DNA of 15,289 bases from an uncultured Flavobacteriales bacterium. Its GTDB lineage: Bacteria > Bacteroidota > Bacteroidia > Palsa-965. The DNA is taken from NCBI GenBank assembly GCA_937974275.1, contig CALJIF010000066.1:1-15289 (forward strand), given 5' to 3'. Shown piece by piece: positions 1 through 7,762 of this stretch (the first letter of the stretch is position 1; each line of letters starts with the position of its first letter). The notes under the pieces were generated by a model that saw only the letters and a program-made list of their open reading frames with translations, was not told where the DNA came from and ran no database searches. Both the position numbers and the translations under genes were made by a program.

Positions 1-2150
1 ACACCGTTGAATTCCGTCCAAACTTCGACGACTCGCTGGAAGAACCAACAGTAATGCCAACGCGTATTCCTCAGTTATTGGTGAATGGTGCTTCCGGTAT
101 TGCAGTAGGTATGGCAACGAATATGCCACCGCATAACTTGACTGAAATTATTGATGCCACAGTGGCATACATCGATAACCGCGAAATTGATATCGAAGGG
201 TTAATGAAGTTCGTAAAAGCTCCGGATTTCCCAACGGGCGGTACTATTTACGGATACAGCGGTGTAAAAGATGCATTTGAAACCGGTCGCGGACGAATCG
301 TTTTGCGCGGCAAAGCAACCATCGAAACATTGGATGGTGGTCGTGAACGCATTATTGTAAGCGAAATTCCATACCAGGTGAACAAGTGGCAAATGATTAA
401 AGCCACTGCAGACCTGATTAATGAAAAGAAATTAGAAGGAATCAGCGATATCCGCGACGAATCCGATCGTGATGGAATGCGCGTGGTGTATGAATTGAAG
501 CGCGATGCAGTAGCGAATGTTGTACTGAACAATTTGTACAAGTACACATCATTACAAACTTCGTTCTCGGTAAATAACATTGCATTGGTTGCGGGTCGCC
601 CGGAGATGTTGAATCTGAAAAACCTGATTCATCACTTCGTGGAGTTCCGACATGAAGTGGTGATTCGTCGTACCAAATACGAACTGGATCAGGCGGAGAA
701 GCGTGCGCATATCTTGCAAGGTTATCTGATTGCGCTGGATCATCTGGATGAAGTCATTCGTGTGATTCGTGAATCGGCCACTCCAAATGAGGCGAAAGAA
801 GAATTGATGAAGCGATTCTCGTTATCGGAAATTCAGGCCGGAGCTATTCTTGAATTGCGTTTACGTGTGTTAACCGGCATGGAACGTGACAAGATTCGCG
901 CGGAATACGATGAGTTGATGAAGCTGATTGACTACTTGAAGTCTGTATTAGCGGACGAAGGTTTACGGATGAAGATCATCAAAGAAGAATTGGCTGAGAT
1001 CAAAGAGAAATACGGCGACGGACGCAGAACAGATATCGTTTATGCTGCCGATGATCAGCGTATAGAAGACTTGATTGCTGATGAAGATGTGGTAATTACT
1101 ATCTCACATTTGGGCTATATCAAAAGAACATTGTTGTCGGAATATCGCGCCCAAAACCGCGGTGGACGAGGATCACGAGGTTCTTCAACACGCGACGAGG
1201 ATTTTGTAGAACACTTGTTCACGGCAACTACACACAATTACCTGTTGTTCTTCACCGAACAGGGTCGTTGTTATTGGATGCGCGCATACGAAGTGCCGGA
1301 AGGAAACAAAACATCAAAAGGTCGTGCAATTCAGAACATGATGAATTTGCCTCCGGGCGATAAGGTTCGTGCATACATTAACGTGAAGAACCTGAATGAT
1401 GAAGAATACATCAACAACATGTCAATTGTGATGTGTACTTCTAAAGGTGTCATTAAGAAAACCTTACTGGAAGCATATTCTCGTCCTCGCGCGAATGGTA
1501 TCAATGCAATTACAGTTCGTGACGGCGACCGTTTGCTGGAAGCAGCCTTGGTTGGAAAAGATGATCAAGTAATGCTGGCATCCAAGTTTGGTAAAGTAGT
1601 TCGTTTTAACAATTCTGATGTGCGTGATATGGGTCGTACGGCCAGCGGTGTTCGCGGAATGACGTTGGGCGGTGCGGAAGATGAAATCATCGGCATGATC
1701 GTATTACCGAAAGAAAACGCGCCTCAGGTTCTGGTAACATCAGAAAAAGGCTACGGTAAACGTTCCAGCGTGGAAGATTATCGTCAGACGCGACGTGGAG
1801 GTAAAGGTGTAAAAACCATTAATATCACGGAAAAAACGGGCAATCTGGTGGCGATTAAGGCCGTAACGGATGACAATGATTTGATGATCATCACTGCTGC
1901 GGGAATCGTTATTCGTTTGAGAGTTGCTGACTTGCGTGTGATGGGCCGTGCAACACAAGGCGTTCGTCTGATTAATCTGGACAATAACGATGATATTGCC
2001 GCAATAACTGCGGTAGAAACAGATCCTGAAGAAGAACATGCAGTAGTGGACGGAACCGTGGACACAACGATGGCGGACGCATCGGATGAGCCGGAACCGG
2101 ACACTGACACGGACGGCACGGATGTTGATAATGAATCGGAAGAAGTATAA
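1..2150 (+). CDS. gyrA: DNA gyrase subunit A, 5'-truncated by window edge
   Basis: This is the A subunit of DNA gyrase, which cuts and rejoins DNA so that the enzyme can introduce negative supercoils using ATP hydrolysed by GyrB. The reading frame is already open at base 3 (TVEFRPNF...), so the ATG at 54 is internal; about 715 residues are present and roughly 140-160 N-terminal residues, including the catalytic tyrosine region, lie outside. Visible parts are the conserved MPTRIPQLLVNG and GMATNMPPHNL segments of the breakage-reunion domain, the coiled-coil region, and a six-bladed C-terminal DNA-wrapping domain. A GyrA-box-like QNRGGRG lies at 1152-1172 in blade 1, and a second, QTRRGGKG, lies at 1785-1808 in a later blade. 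Such boxes argue for GyrA over ParC. The protein ends in a strongly acidic tail of about 40 residues. The next gene starts 23 bases downstream with no terminator between, so co-transcription is likely. Confidence 0.97.
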   Translation, partial: TVEFRPNFDDSLEEPTVMPTRIPQLLVNGASGIAVGMATNMPPHNLTEIIDATVAYIDNREIDIEGLMKFVKAPDFPTGGTIYGYSGVKDAFETGRGRIVLRGKATIETLDGGRERIIVSEIPYQVNKWQMIKATADLINEKKLEGISDIRDESDRDGMRVVYELKRDAVANVVLNNLYKYTSLQTSFSVNNIALVAGRPEMLNLKNLIHHFVEFRHEVVIRRTKYELDQAEKRAHILQGYLIALDHLDEVIRVIRESATPNEAKEELMKRFSLSEIQAGAILELRLRVLTGMERDKIRAEYDELMKLIDYLKSVLADEGLRMKIIKEELAEIKEKYGDGRRTDIVYAADDQRIEDLIADEDVVITISHLGYIKRTLLSEYRAQNRGGRGSRGSSTRDEDFVEHLFTATTHNYLLFFTEQGRCYWMRAYEVPEGNKTSKGRAIQNMMNLPPGDKVRAYINVKNLNDEEYINNMSIVMCTSKGVIKKTLLEAYSRPRANGINAITVRDGDRLLEAALVGKDDQVMLASKFGKVVRFNNSDVRDMGRTASGVRGMTLGGAEDEIIGMIVLPKENAPQVLVTSEKGYGKRSSVEDYRQTRRGGKGVKTINITEKTGNLVAIKAVTDDNDLMIITAAGIVIRLRVADLRVMGRATQGVRLINLDNNDDIAAITAVETDPEEEHAVVDGTVDTTMADASDEPEPDTDTDGTDVDNESEEV

Positions 2151-2173
2151 TACTGACTAGAAAACAAGATAAC

Positions 2174-3451
2174 ATGAAGAAAATTGCACTCGTATTGGCA
2201 GCCACAATGGCGTTAGGTGTTGCAGGATTTGCCCAGAAAAACAAACGTACAACTGCTTATATGGCATTTGGCCGTTATCAGAAAGAAAAGGATGTTGCTG
2301 AATTGATGAAGGCTAAAACCAATATTGATGAAGCAGCTGTGCATCCTGAAACCAGCGCTGATCCCCAAACCTGGTTGTATCGTGGTAATATTTACCTGGC
2401 TTTGTATCAAAAGGACTTCACAGATAAGGTAAATTCCATTACTGACGTGACCGATGCGGGCAAAAAGCAAATGATGGCTTATACGCTGGCGCCGCAAACC
2501 AATCTTATCGAAGCCAGTAATGCTTATTTGAAAACCAAGCAATTGGATACTAAAAAGGTATTCCCGGCTGAAACCAGCAAAGGCTTAGCCGATTGTTATA
2601 CGTATACGCAGAATGTTGGTATTGCCAATTACAACCAGCAGAAGTACAACGAAGCATTACCGATGTTCGAAATGGCTGCAGATATTACAGCTTCGGCGGG
2701 AAAAACTGATACTTCCAACATCAGTAACGCTGCACAAAGCGCTTTTTACGGGAAAAATTGGGCAAAAGCTGAATCCCATTTCAATAAACTGATCTCCATG
2801 AAATACGGCAAAGGCAACACGTACATGTTGCTGGCCAAAGTTTATGCAGAACAAGGCGATTCTATGAAGTATAAGTCAACTATCGCGGACGGATTGAAGG
2901 CTTATCCAACGGATGGTGATTTGTTGGTAGAAGATGTGAACATCAAATTGAAAGAAGGTAAATCCAATGAAGCCATTCAACAATTGAATGCTTTAACTGC
3001 TCAGCGTCCGAACGATCCGGATCTGTATATGGTAGTTGGAAACGTGTACGATCGTATGGCGAATCCGATTGGAGCTGATGGCAAGATGTTGACCGAAAAG
3101 CCTGCGAATTATGAAGAATTGATCAATAAATCGGCTGAACATTACAAAAAGGCGATTGAAATCAAGCCGGATTATTTTGATGCGTATTACAATTTGGGCG
3201 TTTTATACATGAACCAGTCGGTAGAATATTACAACCGTAGTATTTCGACCATTAAGGATGCCGCAAAATATGGTTCCATGTGGGAAAAACCATTACCGGA
3301 TGCGATCAAATACCTGGAGAAGGCACACGAACTAAATCCGAAGGACATAAACTGTATGCTGGCTTTAAAACAGTGTTACGGAAATGCCGGAGAAAATGAC
3401 AAGTATGCCGCAATGAAGGAAAAGATCAAAGCTGCGCAAAACGGGAAGTAG
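2174..3451 (+). CDS. Exported TPR-repeat protein downstream of gyrA
   Basis: A 425-residue tetratricopeptide-repeat protein of unknown specific role. Residues 1-20 form a typical signal peptide (MKK, hydrophobic stretch, then GFA before QKNK), with no lipobox cysteine, so a periplasmic location is expected. TPR-like helix pairs can be seen at about residues 150-170, 265-295, 320-350 (AEHYKKAIEIKPDYFDAYYN) and 375-405 (AIKYLEKAHELNPKD). TPRs mediate protein-protein contacts, so an assembly or scaffolding role in the envelope is a reasonable inference, but no partner can be named. It begins 23 bases after the gyrA stop and is followed by a strong intrinsic terminator, so it probably ends the gyrA transcript. 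The sequence before the start (AACAAGATAAC) has no Shine-Dalgarno motif, as usual in Bacteroidota. Confidence 0.9.
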   Translation: MKKIALVLAATMALGVAGFAQKNKRTTAYMAFGRYQKEKDVAELMKAKTNIDEAAVHPETSADPQTWLYRGNIYLALYQKDFTDKVNSITDVTDAGKKQMMAYTLAPQTNLIEASNAYLKTKQLDTKKVFPAETSKGLADCYTYTQNVGIANYNQQKYNEALPMFEMAADITASAGKTDTSNISNAAQSAFYGKNWAKAESHFNKLISMKYGKGNTYMLLAKVYAEQGDSMKYKSTIADGLKAYPTDGDLLVEDVNIKLKEGKSNEAIQQLNALTAQRPNDPDLYMVVGNVYDRMANPIGADGKMLTEKPANYEELINKSAEHYKKAIEIKPDYFDAYYNLGVLYMNQSVEYYNRSISTIKDAAKYGSMWEKPLPDAIKYLEKAHELNPKDINCMLALKQCYGNAGENDKYAAMKEKIKAAQNGK

Positions 3452-3470
3452 TTTCAAGGAATAAGTTAGG

Positions 3471-3499
3471 AAAGGCAATCTGAAAAGGTTGCCTTTTTT
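3471..3499 (+). terminator. Intrinsic terminator after the gyrA-TPR unit
   Basis: The arms AAAGGCAATC (3471-3480) and GGTTGCCTTT (3487-3496) pair over 10 bp with a single G-U wobble around a 6-base TGAAAA loop. The run of T residues at 3494-3499 gives the U-tract. The hairpin starts 19 bases after the TPR gene's stop codon. Confidence 0.9.
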
Positions 3500-3707
3500 A
3501 TGACATTCAACGAATAGATAGAAGTATTGGCGCGATGAAAGGTGCAGCCATAGAGTACTGTATTTCAGGTTAATTCTATTTAACATAATATTAATTATAG
3601 TACTTATTGCCGTATTGTGGTTTTGCAGGAAATAGCCATTCATTGGTATTTATTAACCAATTACTAAACCGTTTCAGCAACTGTATCTATTAAGGTTATC
3701 TTCGCTT
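3500..3707. other. Non-coding spacer upstream of the glycosidase gene
   Basis: An AT-rich stretch of 208 bases with no credible ORF. No exact TAnnTTTG element was found on the + strand. The nearest candidates each miss one base: TGGTTTTG at 3618-3625 and TATCTTCG at 3697-3704, the latter only 3 bases before the ATG. A short inverted repeat (TTGGT at 3643-3647, ACCAA at 3656-3660, 8-base loop) could be a protein-binding site but may be chance. The promoter for the downstream gene must lie here because a strong terminator precedes it. Confidence 0.4.
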
Positions 3708-5930
3708 ATGACTTTAACCAAACGCTTCATCATATCAACTGTATTTACAGTTCTAACATTCGGATTTATTAATGCTGCAAATGGCGATACGTCGACTGTC
3801 CGTTCTCACCAAGCAGCGCATTGGAATTGGTACGGATCCATTGATAATTGGGCCGTTTTCCCGGATTCAGGAACATCTTACCGCAAAATTAACCTGATTT
3901 ACACCTTAGGCTGTCCTACCGGTGGCTGTTCCGATTGGGATTACACCACACAGATCTTCATAAAAAAACGTACCGGACGCTACGATTCAACGGCCACCAA
4001 TTATCCTTATTTCTCTGTAAACAGCACCAGTCCCGATAGCTTTTTATATGCAACCCAAGCTACGTACACGTATTTTTATGATTCTATTAATAATTCTACT
4101 GACAGTACATTAAATCCTGTTTTACAGATATTTATATTTAACGACAACCAAAATCCAAGCGTAATTACAGATACACTATCCGGTTTCCCTGCAAATTACT
4201 ACAACTACGTTTACGACTCCTTAGGATCAGTTATTGATTCGGTTTGGGTAAATGCCGACACGACCATTTTCAATAGCTGGACCACGGTTTATAACGTATA
4301 CGAAGTCATCGATTATATTCAGATTGCACGTTACATTACTCCGTATGGAGCAAACTTAACATCGGCATGGTCGAATAAATGGGTGTTCGACATTACTGAT
4401 TATGCTCCATTATTGCATGATTCGTTAGAAATCAGCGCTTTTTACAGCGGCTGGTCGGATGGATTTACCGTAACACTTGATTTTGAATTCATTGAGGGAA
4501 CGCCTCCACGCACTCCTATTCGAGTTGAAAAATTGTGGAGTGGCTATTTCCCTTACGGCGATCCGAATAATTCTATTGAAAATTACCTAACGCCGCGTAA
4601 TGTTTTTATCGGTTCCAATGAACCCAATGCGATTTTACGCGTGGATATTACGGGGCACGGTTTCGGTGGTAATCAAAATTGTGCAGAATTCTGTCCAAAG
4701 AACTACCATGTTTATCTGGATCAGACCTACCGTTACCAAAAGCTTGTTTGGAAAGCCGATTGCGGATTAAATGCTCTTTATCCGCAACCGGGAACTTGGC
4801 TGTACAACCGTGCCAATTGGTGTCCGGGAGATATGGTGTACTGGACCGATCACGAATTGACTCCGTTTATGACTCTTGGCGATTCGTTGAATATCAATGT
4901 AGATATGGATCCTTTCACCAATGTCAACAATAGCAATCCGGGTTACCAGTTTGATGGACAATTAATTACGTTCGGAACACCGAATTTCTCACTGGATGCG
5001 GAACTGGTTTCAATATTTGCCCCAAACAATAATCCGAACTACAAGCGTATGAATCCGGTTTGCAAAAGCCCGATCGTTGTTATTCGCAATACGGGCTCTA
5101 CTCCTTTAACGTCCCTTCAAATTGTTTATGGCGTTGCGGGAGCCGGAACTTCTACGTTTAATTGGGTCGGAAATTTACCATTTCTCGCTTCCGACACGGT
5201 AGTTTTGCCGGCACCAAATTGGTTCGGAACCTCACCGGTATTTACGGCTACAATCCAAAATCCCAATGGTCAACAAGACCAGCTTTCAGACAATAACTCA
5301 TTGACTGTAAATTACGTAGCACCTCCGGCTTACACCAATCATATAGTATTCGAAGTGCGTACTAATAATACTGCATGGCAAAATTCATATTGGTTGGAAG
5401 ACGAAAACGGCAATGTAATTTTCAGTCGCAGCGGACTTAGCAATACTACAACCTATCGCGATACGGTTAACCTGAATATTGGTTGCTACATTTTCCGATT
5501 ACAAGATACAGGTGGAGACGGTCTGAGTTTTTGGGCTAATAATTCCGGAACCGGATATTGCCGATTGAAAAATGGAACTACCGGCATCATTTTCAAGACT
5601 TTTCAGGCTGATTTTGGCAGCGAAATCTATCAGGAATTCACTTCAGGATATAATCTTACCGTGGATGAGCCTGTTGCTGCTCCTCGAGAATTATTGGTTT
5701 ATCCGAATCCCGCCGGAGAGCAATTGACTCTTGAATGGAATTCGGATGGAGACCCGTTCTTGATTGAAATTGTAGACGTGAGCGGCCGAGTTTTGTATTC
5801 GGAACAGGTTAACAACAACAATGGTGCTTACCGTAAATCAATTTCACTCGGGGATTTTGCATCCGGATTGTATTTTGTCCGTATTATTGACCGTAAAGGC
5901 GTAACGGCACAAAAATTCATCCGTGAATAA
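3708..5930 (+). CDS. Secreted PNGase F-like peptide-N-glycosidase with T9SS sorting domain
   Basis: A 740-residue secreted protein related to peptide-N4-(N-acetyl-glucosaminyl)asparagine amidase F, which removes N-linked glycans from glycoproteins. Residues 1 to about 24 are a signal peptide. The N-terminal PNGase domain carries CPTGGCSDWD (residues 69-78), matching the CPNKTCDEWD motif of PNGase F, so D78 corresponds to catalytic D60. RYITPYG starts at residue 208 and an EGTP motif follows W249. The second domain has NCAEFC with E327 matching E206, and the DCG...PGTW...RANWCPG stretch (C352, C372). The third acidic residue, E118 of PNGase F, appears to be replaced by S247 or a neighbour. About 105 extra residues (roughly 94-207) interrupt the first domain. 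An Ig/CARDB-like segment (about 430-540) and a beta domain with GGDGL follow; residues from about 660 (YPNPAGEQ at 665) to 740 form a type A T9SS sorting domain. Family membership is clear; activity is not proven. Confidence 0.9.
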   Translation: MTLTKRFIISTVFTVLTFGFINAANGDTSTVRSHQAAHWNWYGSIDNWAVFPDSGTSYRKINLIYTLGCPTGGCSDWDYTTQIFIKKRTGRYDSTATNYPYFSVNSTSPDSFLYATQATYTYFYDSINNSTDSTLNPVLQIFIFNDNQNPSVITDTLSGFPANYYNYVYDSLGSVIDSVWVNADTTIFNSWTTVYNVYEVIDYIQIARYITPYGANLTSAWSNKWVFDITDYAPLLHDSLEISAFYSGWSDGFTVTLDFEFIEGTPPRTPIRVEKLWSGYFPYGDPNNSIENYLTPRNVFIGSNEPNAILRVDITGHGFGGNQNCAEFCPKNYHVYLDQTYRYQKLVWKADCGLNALYPQPGTWLYNRANWCPGDMVYWTDHELTPFMTLGDSLNINVDMDPFTNVNNSNPGYQFDGQLITFGTPNFSLDAELVSIFAPNNNPNYKRMNPVCKSPIVVIRNTGSTPLTSLQIVYGVAGAGTSTFNWVGNLPFLASDTVVLPAPNWFGTSPVFTATIQNPNGQQDQLSDNNSLTVNYVAPPAYTNHIVFEVRTNNTAWQNSYWLEDENGNVIFSRSGLSNTTTYRDTVNLNIGCYIFRLQDTGGDGLSFWANNSGTGYCRLKNGTTGIIFKTFQADFGSEIYQEFTSGYNLTVDEPVAAPRELLVYPNPAGEQLTLEWNSDGDPFLIEIVDVSGRVLYSEQVNNNNGAYRKSISLGDFASGLYFVRIIDRKGVTAQKFIRE

Positions 5931-6516
5931 TTCGAACCTGCAGTATTTCCTGGTTTATAAACCTTATGGTATGCTTTCTCAGTTTACCCGGGAAGGCGAC
6001 CACCCCACATTGGCTGATTTATTTAAGTTTCCACGTGATGTTTACCCTGTTGGAAGACTCGATTCCAATAGTGAAGGTTTACTTATCATTACAAATGACA
6101 AAAATCTGAATAACAGGATTTTAAAACCCGAAAAAAAGGTACCGAAAACCTATTGGGCTCAAGTTGATGGCGCCATAACTTCGGATGCGGTGGAACAATT
6201 ACAACGCGGTGTTGAAATTCGAACTAAAGGGCAAATATTTACTACTCAGCCGGCTAAATGCCAAATTATAGAAGCGCCGGATATCGCGGAACGAGTTCCG
6301 CCGGTTCGTTTCAGAAAAAACATTCCGACGTCCTGGATTGAACTCAGCATCACGGAAGGTAAAAACAGGCAAGTACGCCATATGACCGCAGCTGTCGGTT
6401 TTCCAACGTTGCGTTTGGTTCGTGTGGGCATTGGTAAGATGAAACGATTAGACCTTTTCCCCGGAGATGTGGTTGAAATAACCGGAATTGAGATCAAAAA
6501 AGCCATCGGAATATGA
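5923..6516 (+). CDS. rluE: 23S rRNA pseudouridine synthase, RluE type
   Basis: A 197-residue pseudouridine synthase of the RsuA/RluB/RluE/RluF family; RluE isomerises U2457 of 23S rRNA in E. coli. KPYGMLSQF (residues 13-21) opens the catalytic domain, and GRLDSNSEGLLI contains the catalytic aspartate D47. The PPVRFRKNIPTSW motif and GKNRQVRHMTAAVGFPTLRL match RluE closely. No S4 RNA-binding domain precedes the catalytic core, as in RluE. The start is a GTG at 5923 that overlaps the last 8 bases of the upstream glycosidase; it is chosen because the next Met, residue 17, lies inside the conserved motif. The overlap implies translation coupled to the glycosidase gene or an internal promoter, although the two functions are unrelated. 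A hairpin terminator follows directly. Confidence 0.92.
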   Translation: MNNSNLQYFLVYKPYGMLSQFTREGDHPTLADLFKFPRDVYPVGRLDSNSEGLLIITNDKNLNNRILKPEKKVPKTYWAQVDGAITSDAVEQLQRGVEIRTKGQIFTTQPAKCQIIEAPDIAERVPPVRFRKNIPTSWIELSITEGKNRQVRHMTAAVGFPTLRLVRVGIGKMKRLDLFPGDVVEITGIEIKKAIGI

Positions 6517-6543
6517 AAAATGCCCCCGATTTGGAGGCATTTT
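6517..6543. terminator. Bidirectional terminator between convergent genes
   Basis: AAAATGCC (6517-6524) pairs with GGCATTTT (6536-6543). After a C-A mismatch the stem is extended by two more C-G pairs (6526-6527 with 6533-6534), around the loop GATTT. The flanking A and T runs provide a U-tract in either direction, which fits the convergent arrangement of the pseudouridine synthase (+) and cysteine desulfurase (-) genes. Confidence 0.85.
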
Positions 6544-6563
6544 GTTCAATTTCAATGAATTTA

Positions 6564-7703
6564 TTACGCTTTTACTGCTACCGGAAATAACTCTTTCAGT
6601 TTAGTAACCGTGTAATCGATTTCTTCTTTCGTATTGTATTTGCTGAAAGAGAAACGTACCGAAGGACGACTCATATCAGTTCCGATTGAACGCAACACGT
6701 GCGAACCAACATTACTTCCCGAAGAACAAGCACTACCGGCTGAAGCTGCAATACCGTTAATATCGAGGTTAAATACCAGCATTTCAGCGTTTTCCGTTGG
6801 AGGTAAGCATACGTTTAAAACGGTGTACAGAGAATCGCCTTTGGCGTCTCCGTTAAATACTACGCCCGGAATGTGTTTCTCCAATTGTTGGATCATGTAG
6901 GTTTTTAAACCTTGAATATGATTCTGGTGAGCGGTCAAATCTCGTTCTGCAATTTCCAGCGCTTTCGCCAAACCGATAATTCCATAAACATTCTCCGTTC
7001 CACCACGCATATTGCGCTCCTGCGCACCACCCCAAATTAACGGAGCTACGTGAATATCGCTATTAATGTAAATGAAGCCTATTCCTTTCGGTCCGTGGAA
7101 TTTGTGAGCCGCACAATTGATAAAATGCACATGCAGATCCTTCACATTAATGTGGTAATGACCAACAGTCTGCACTGTATCCGAATGGAAAATCGCATCG
7201 TATTTCTTGCAGATATCACCCACTTCTTTAATCGGCAGTAAATTCCCGATTTCATTATTGGCGTGCATCAACGAAACAAACGAACGCTCGTTGGTTTTTA
7301 AAAGTTCTTCTAAATGCTTGAGATCAATATGACCGTTGGGCGTTAATTTAACCAGACTGAGTTTAACTTCCCCACGTTCTGCCATTGATTCCAGAGTATG
7401 CAAAACGGCATGATGTTCAATGGGTGAAGTAATGGCATGTTTAATTCCAAACTCCTGAATGGAGCAACGAATGGCCATATTATCAGCTTCCGTACCGCCT
7501 GAAGTGAAAAACACTTCTGATGGAGAGCAGTTGATTAAACGTGCTACTGTTTTACGAGCTTGTTCAATTGCTGCGCGCGTCTGTCGCCCCCAGGCATGAA
7601 TGGATGATGGATTCCCGTAATGTTCGGTCATTACAGGTAACATCGCATCCAGCACTTCTTTGTCTAAAGGTGTAGTGGCAGCGTTGTCAAGATAAACTTT
7701 CAT
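6564..7703 (-). CDS. Cysteine desulfurase, NifS/IscS group I
   Basis: A 379-residue PLP-dependent cysteine desulfurase that removes sulfur from L-cysteine as an enzyme persulfide for Fe-S cluster assembly and tRNA thiolation. It begins MKVYLDNAATTP, as is typical. Visible functional residues are the PLP-contact histidine H97 (SPIEHHAV), D175 (HSDTVQ), Schiff-base lysine K201 (CAAHKFHGPKG) and the persulfide cysteine C326 in SAGSACSSGS. The long flexible loop around C326 is the group I (NifS/IscS) form rather than SufS. No iscU, iscA or sufE neighbour is present here, so the acceptor is unknown. It lies 59 bases downstream of glmM on the same strand; a one-mismatch promoter-like box, TATTTTTA, sits at 7739-7732 in that gap, so it may be transcribed on its own as well as with glmM. 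It ends at a shared bidirectional terminator. Confidence 0.95.
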   Translation of the reverse strand: MKVYLDNAATTPLDKEVLDAMLPVMTEHYGNPSSIHAWGRQTRAAIEQARKTVARLINCSPSEVFFTSGGTEADNMAIRCSIQEFGIKHAITSPIEHHAVLHTLESMAERGEVKLSLVKLTPNGHIDLKHLEELLKTNERSFVSLMHANNEIGNLLPIKEVGDICKKYDAIFHSDTVQTVGHYHINVKDLHVHFINCAAHKFHGPKGIGFIYINSDIHVAPLIWGGAQERNMRGGTENVYGIIGLAKALEIAERDLTAHQNHIQGLKTYMIQQLEKHIPGVVFNGDAKGDSLYTVLNVCLPPTENAEMLVFNLDINGIAASAGSACSSGSNVGSHVLRSIGTDMSRPSVRFSFSKYNTKEEIDYTVTKLKELFPVAVKA

Positions 7704-7762
7704 GTTATTGTTTTAGTGTTGTTGAGCACCGTAAAAATAAGCATTCGACCAATACAGTTCGA

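Noticed and set aside
1784..2167. 127-codon minus-strand ORF over the gyrA end
   Set aside because: Serine- and threonine-rich translation antisense to the acidic GyrA tail; a compositional shadow.
3365..3643. 92-codon minus-strand ORF partly in the intergenic region
   Set aside because: It runs through the intrinsic terminator and into the TPR gene in antisense, has no recognisable motif and no promoter-like box.
3643..3660. TTGGT/ACCAA inverted repeat upstream of the glycosidase gene as an operator
   Set aside because: Five-base arms with an 8-base AT-rich loop are expected by chance in such sequence; noted only in the spacer description.
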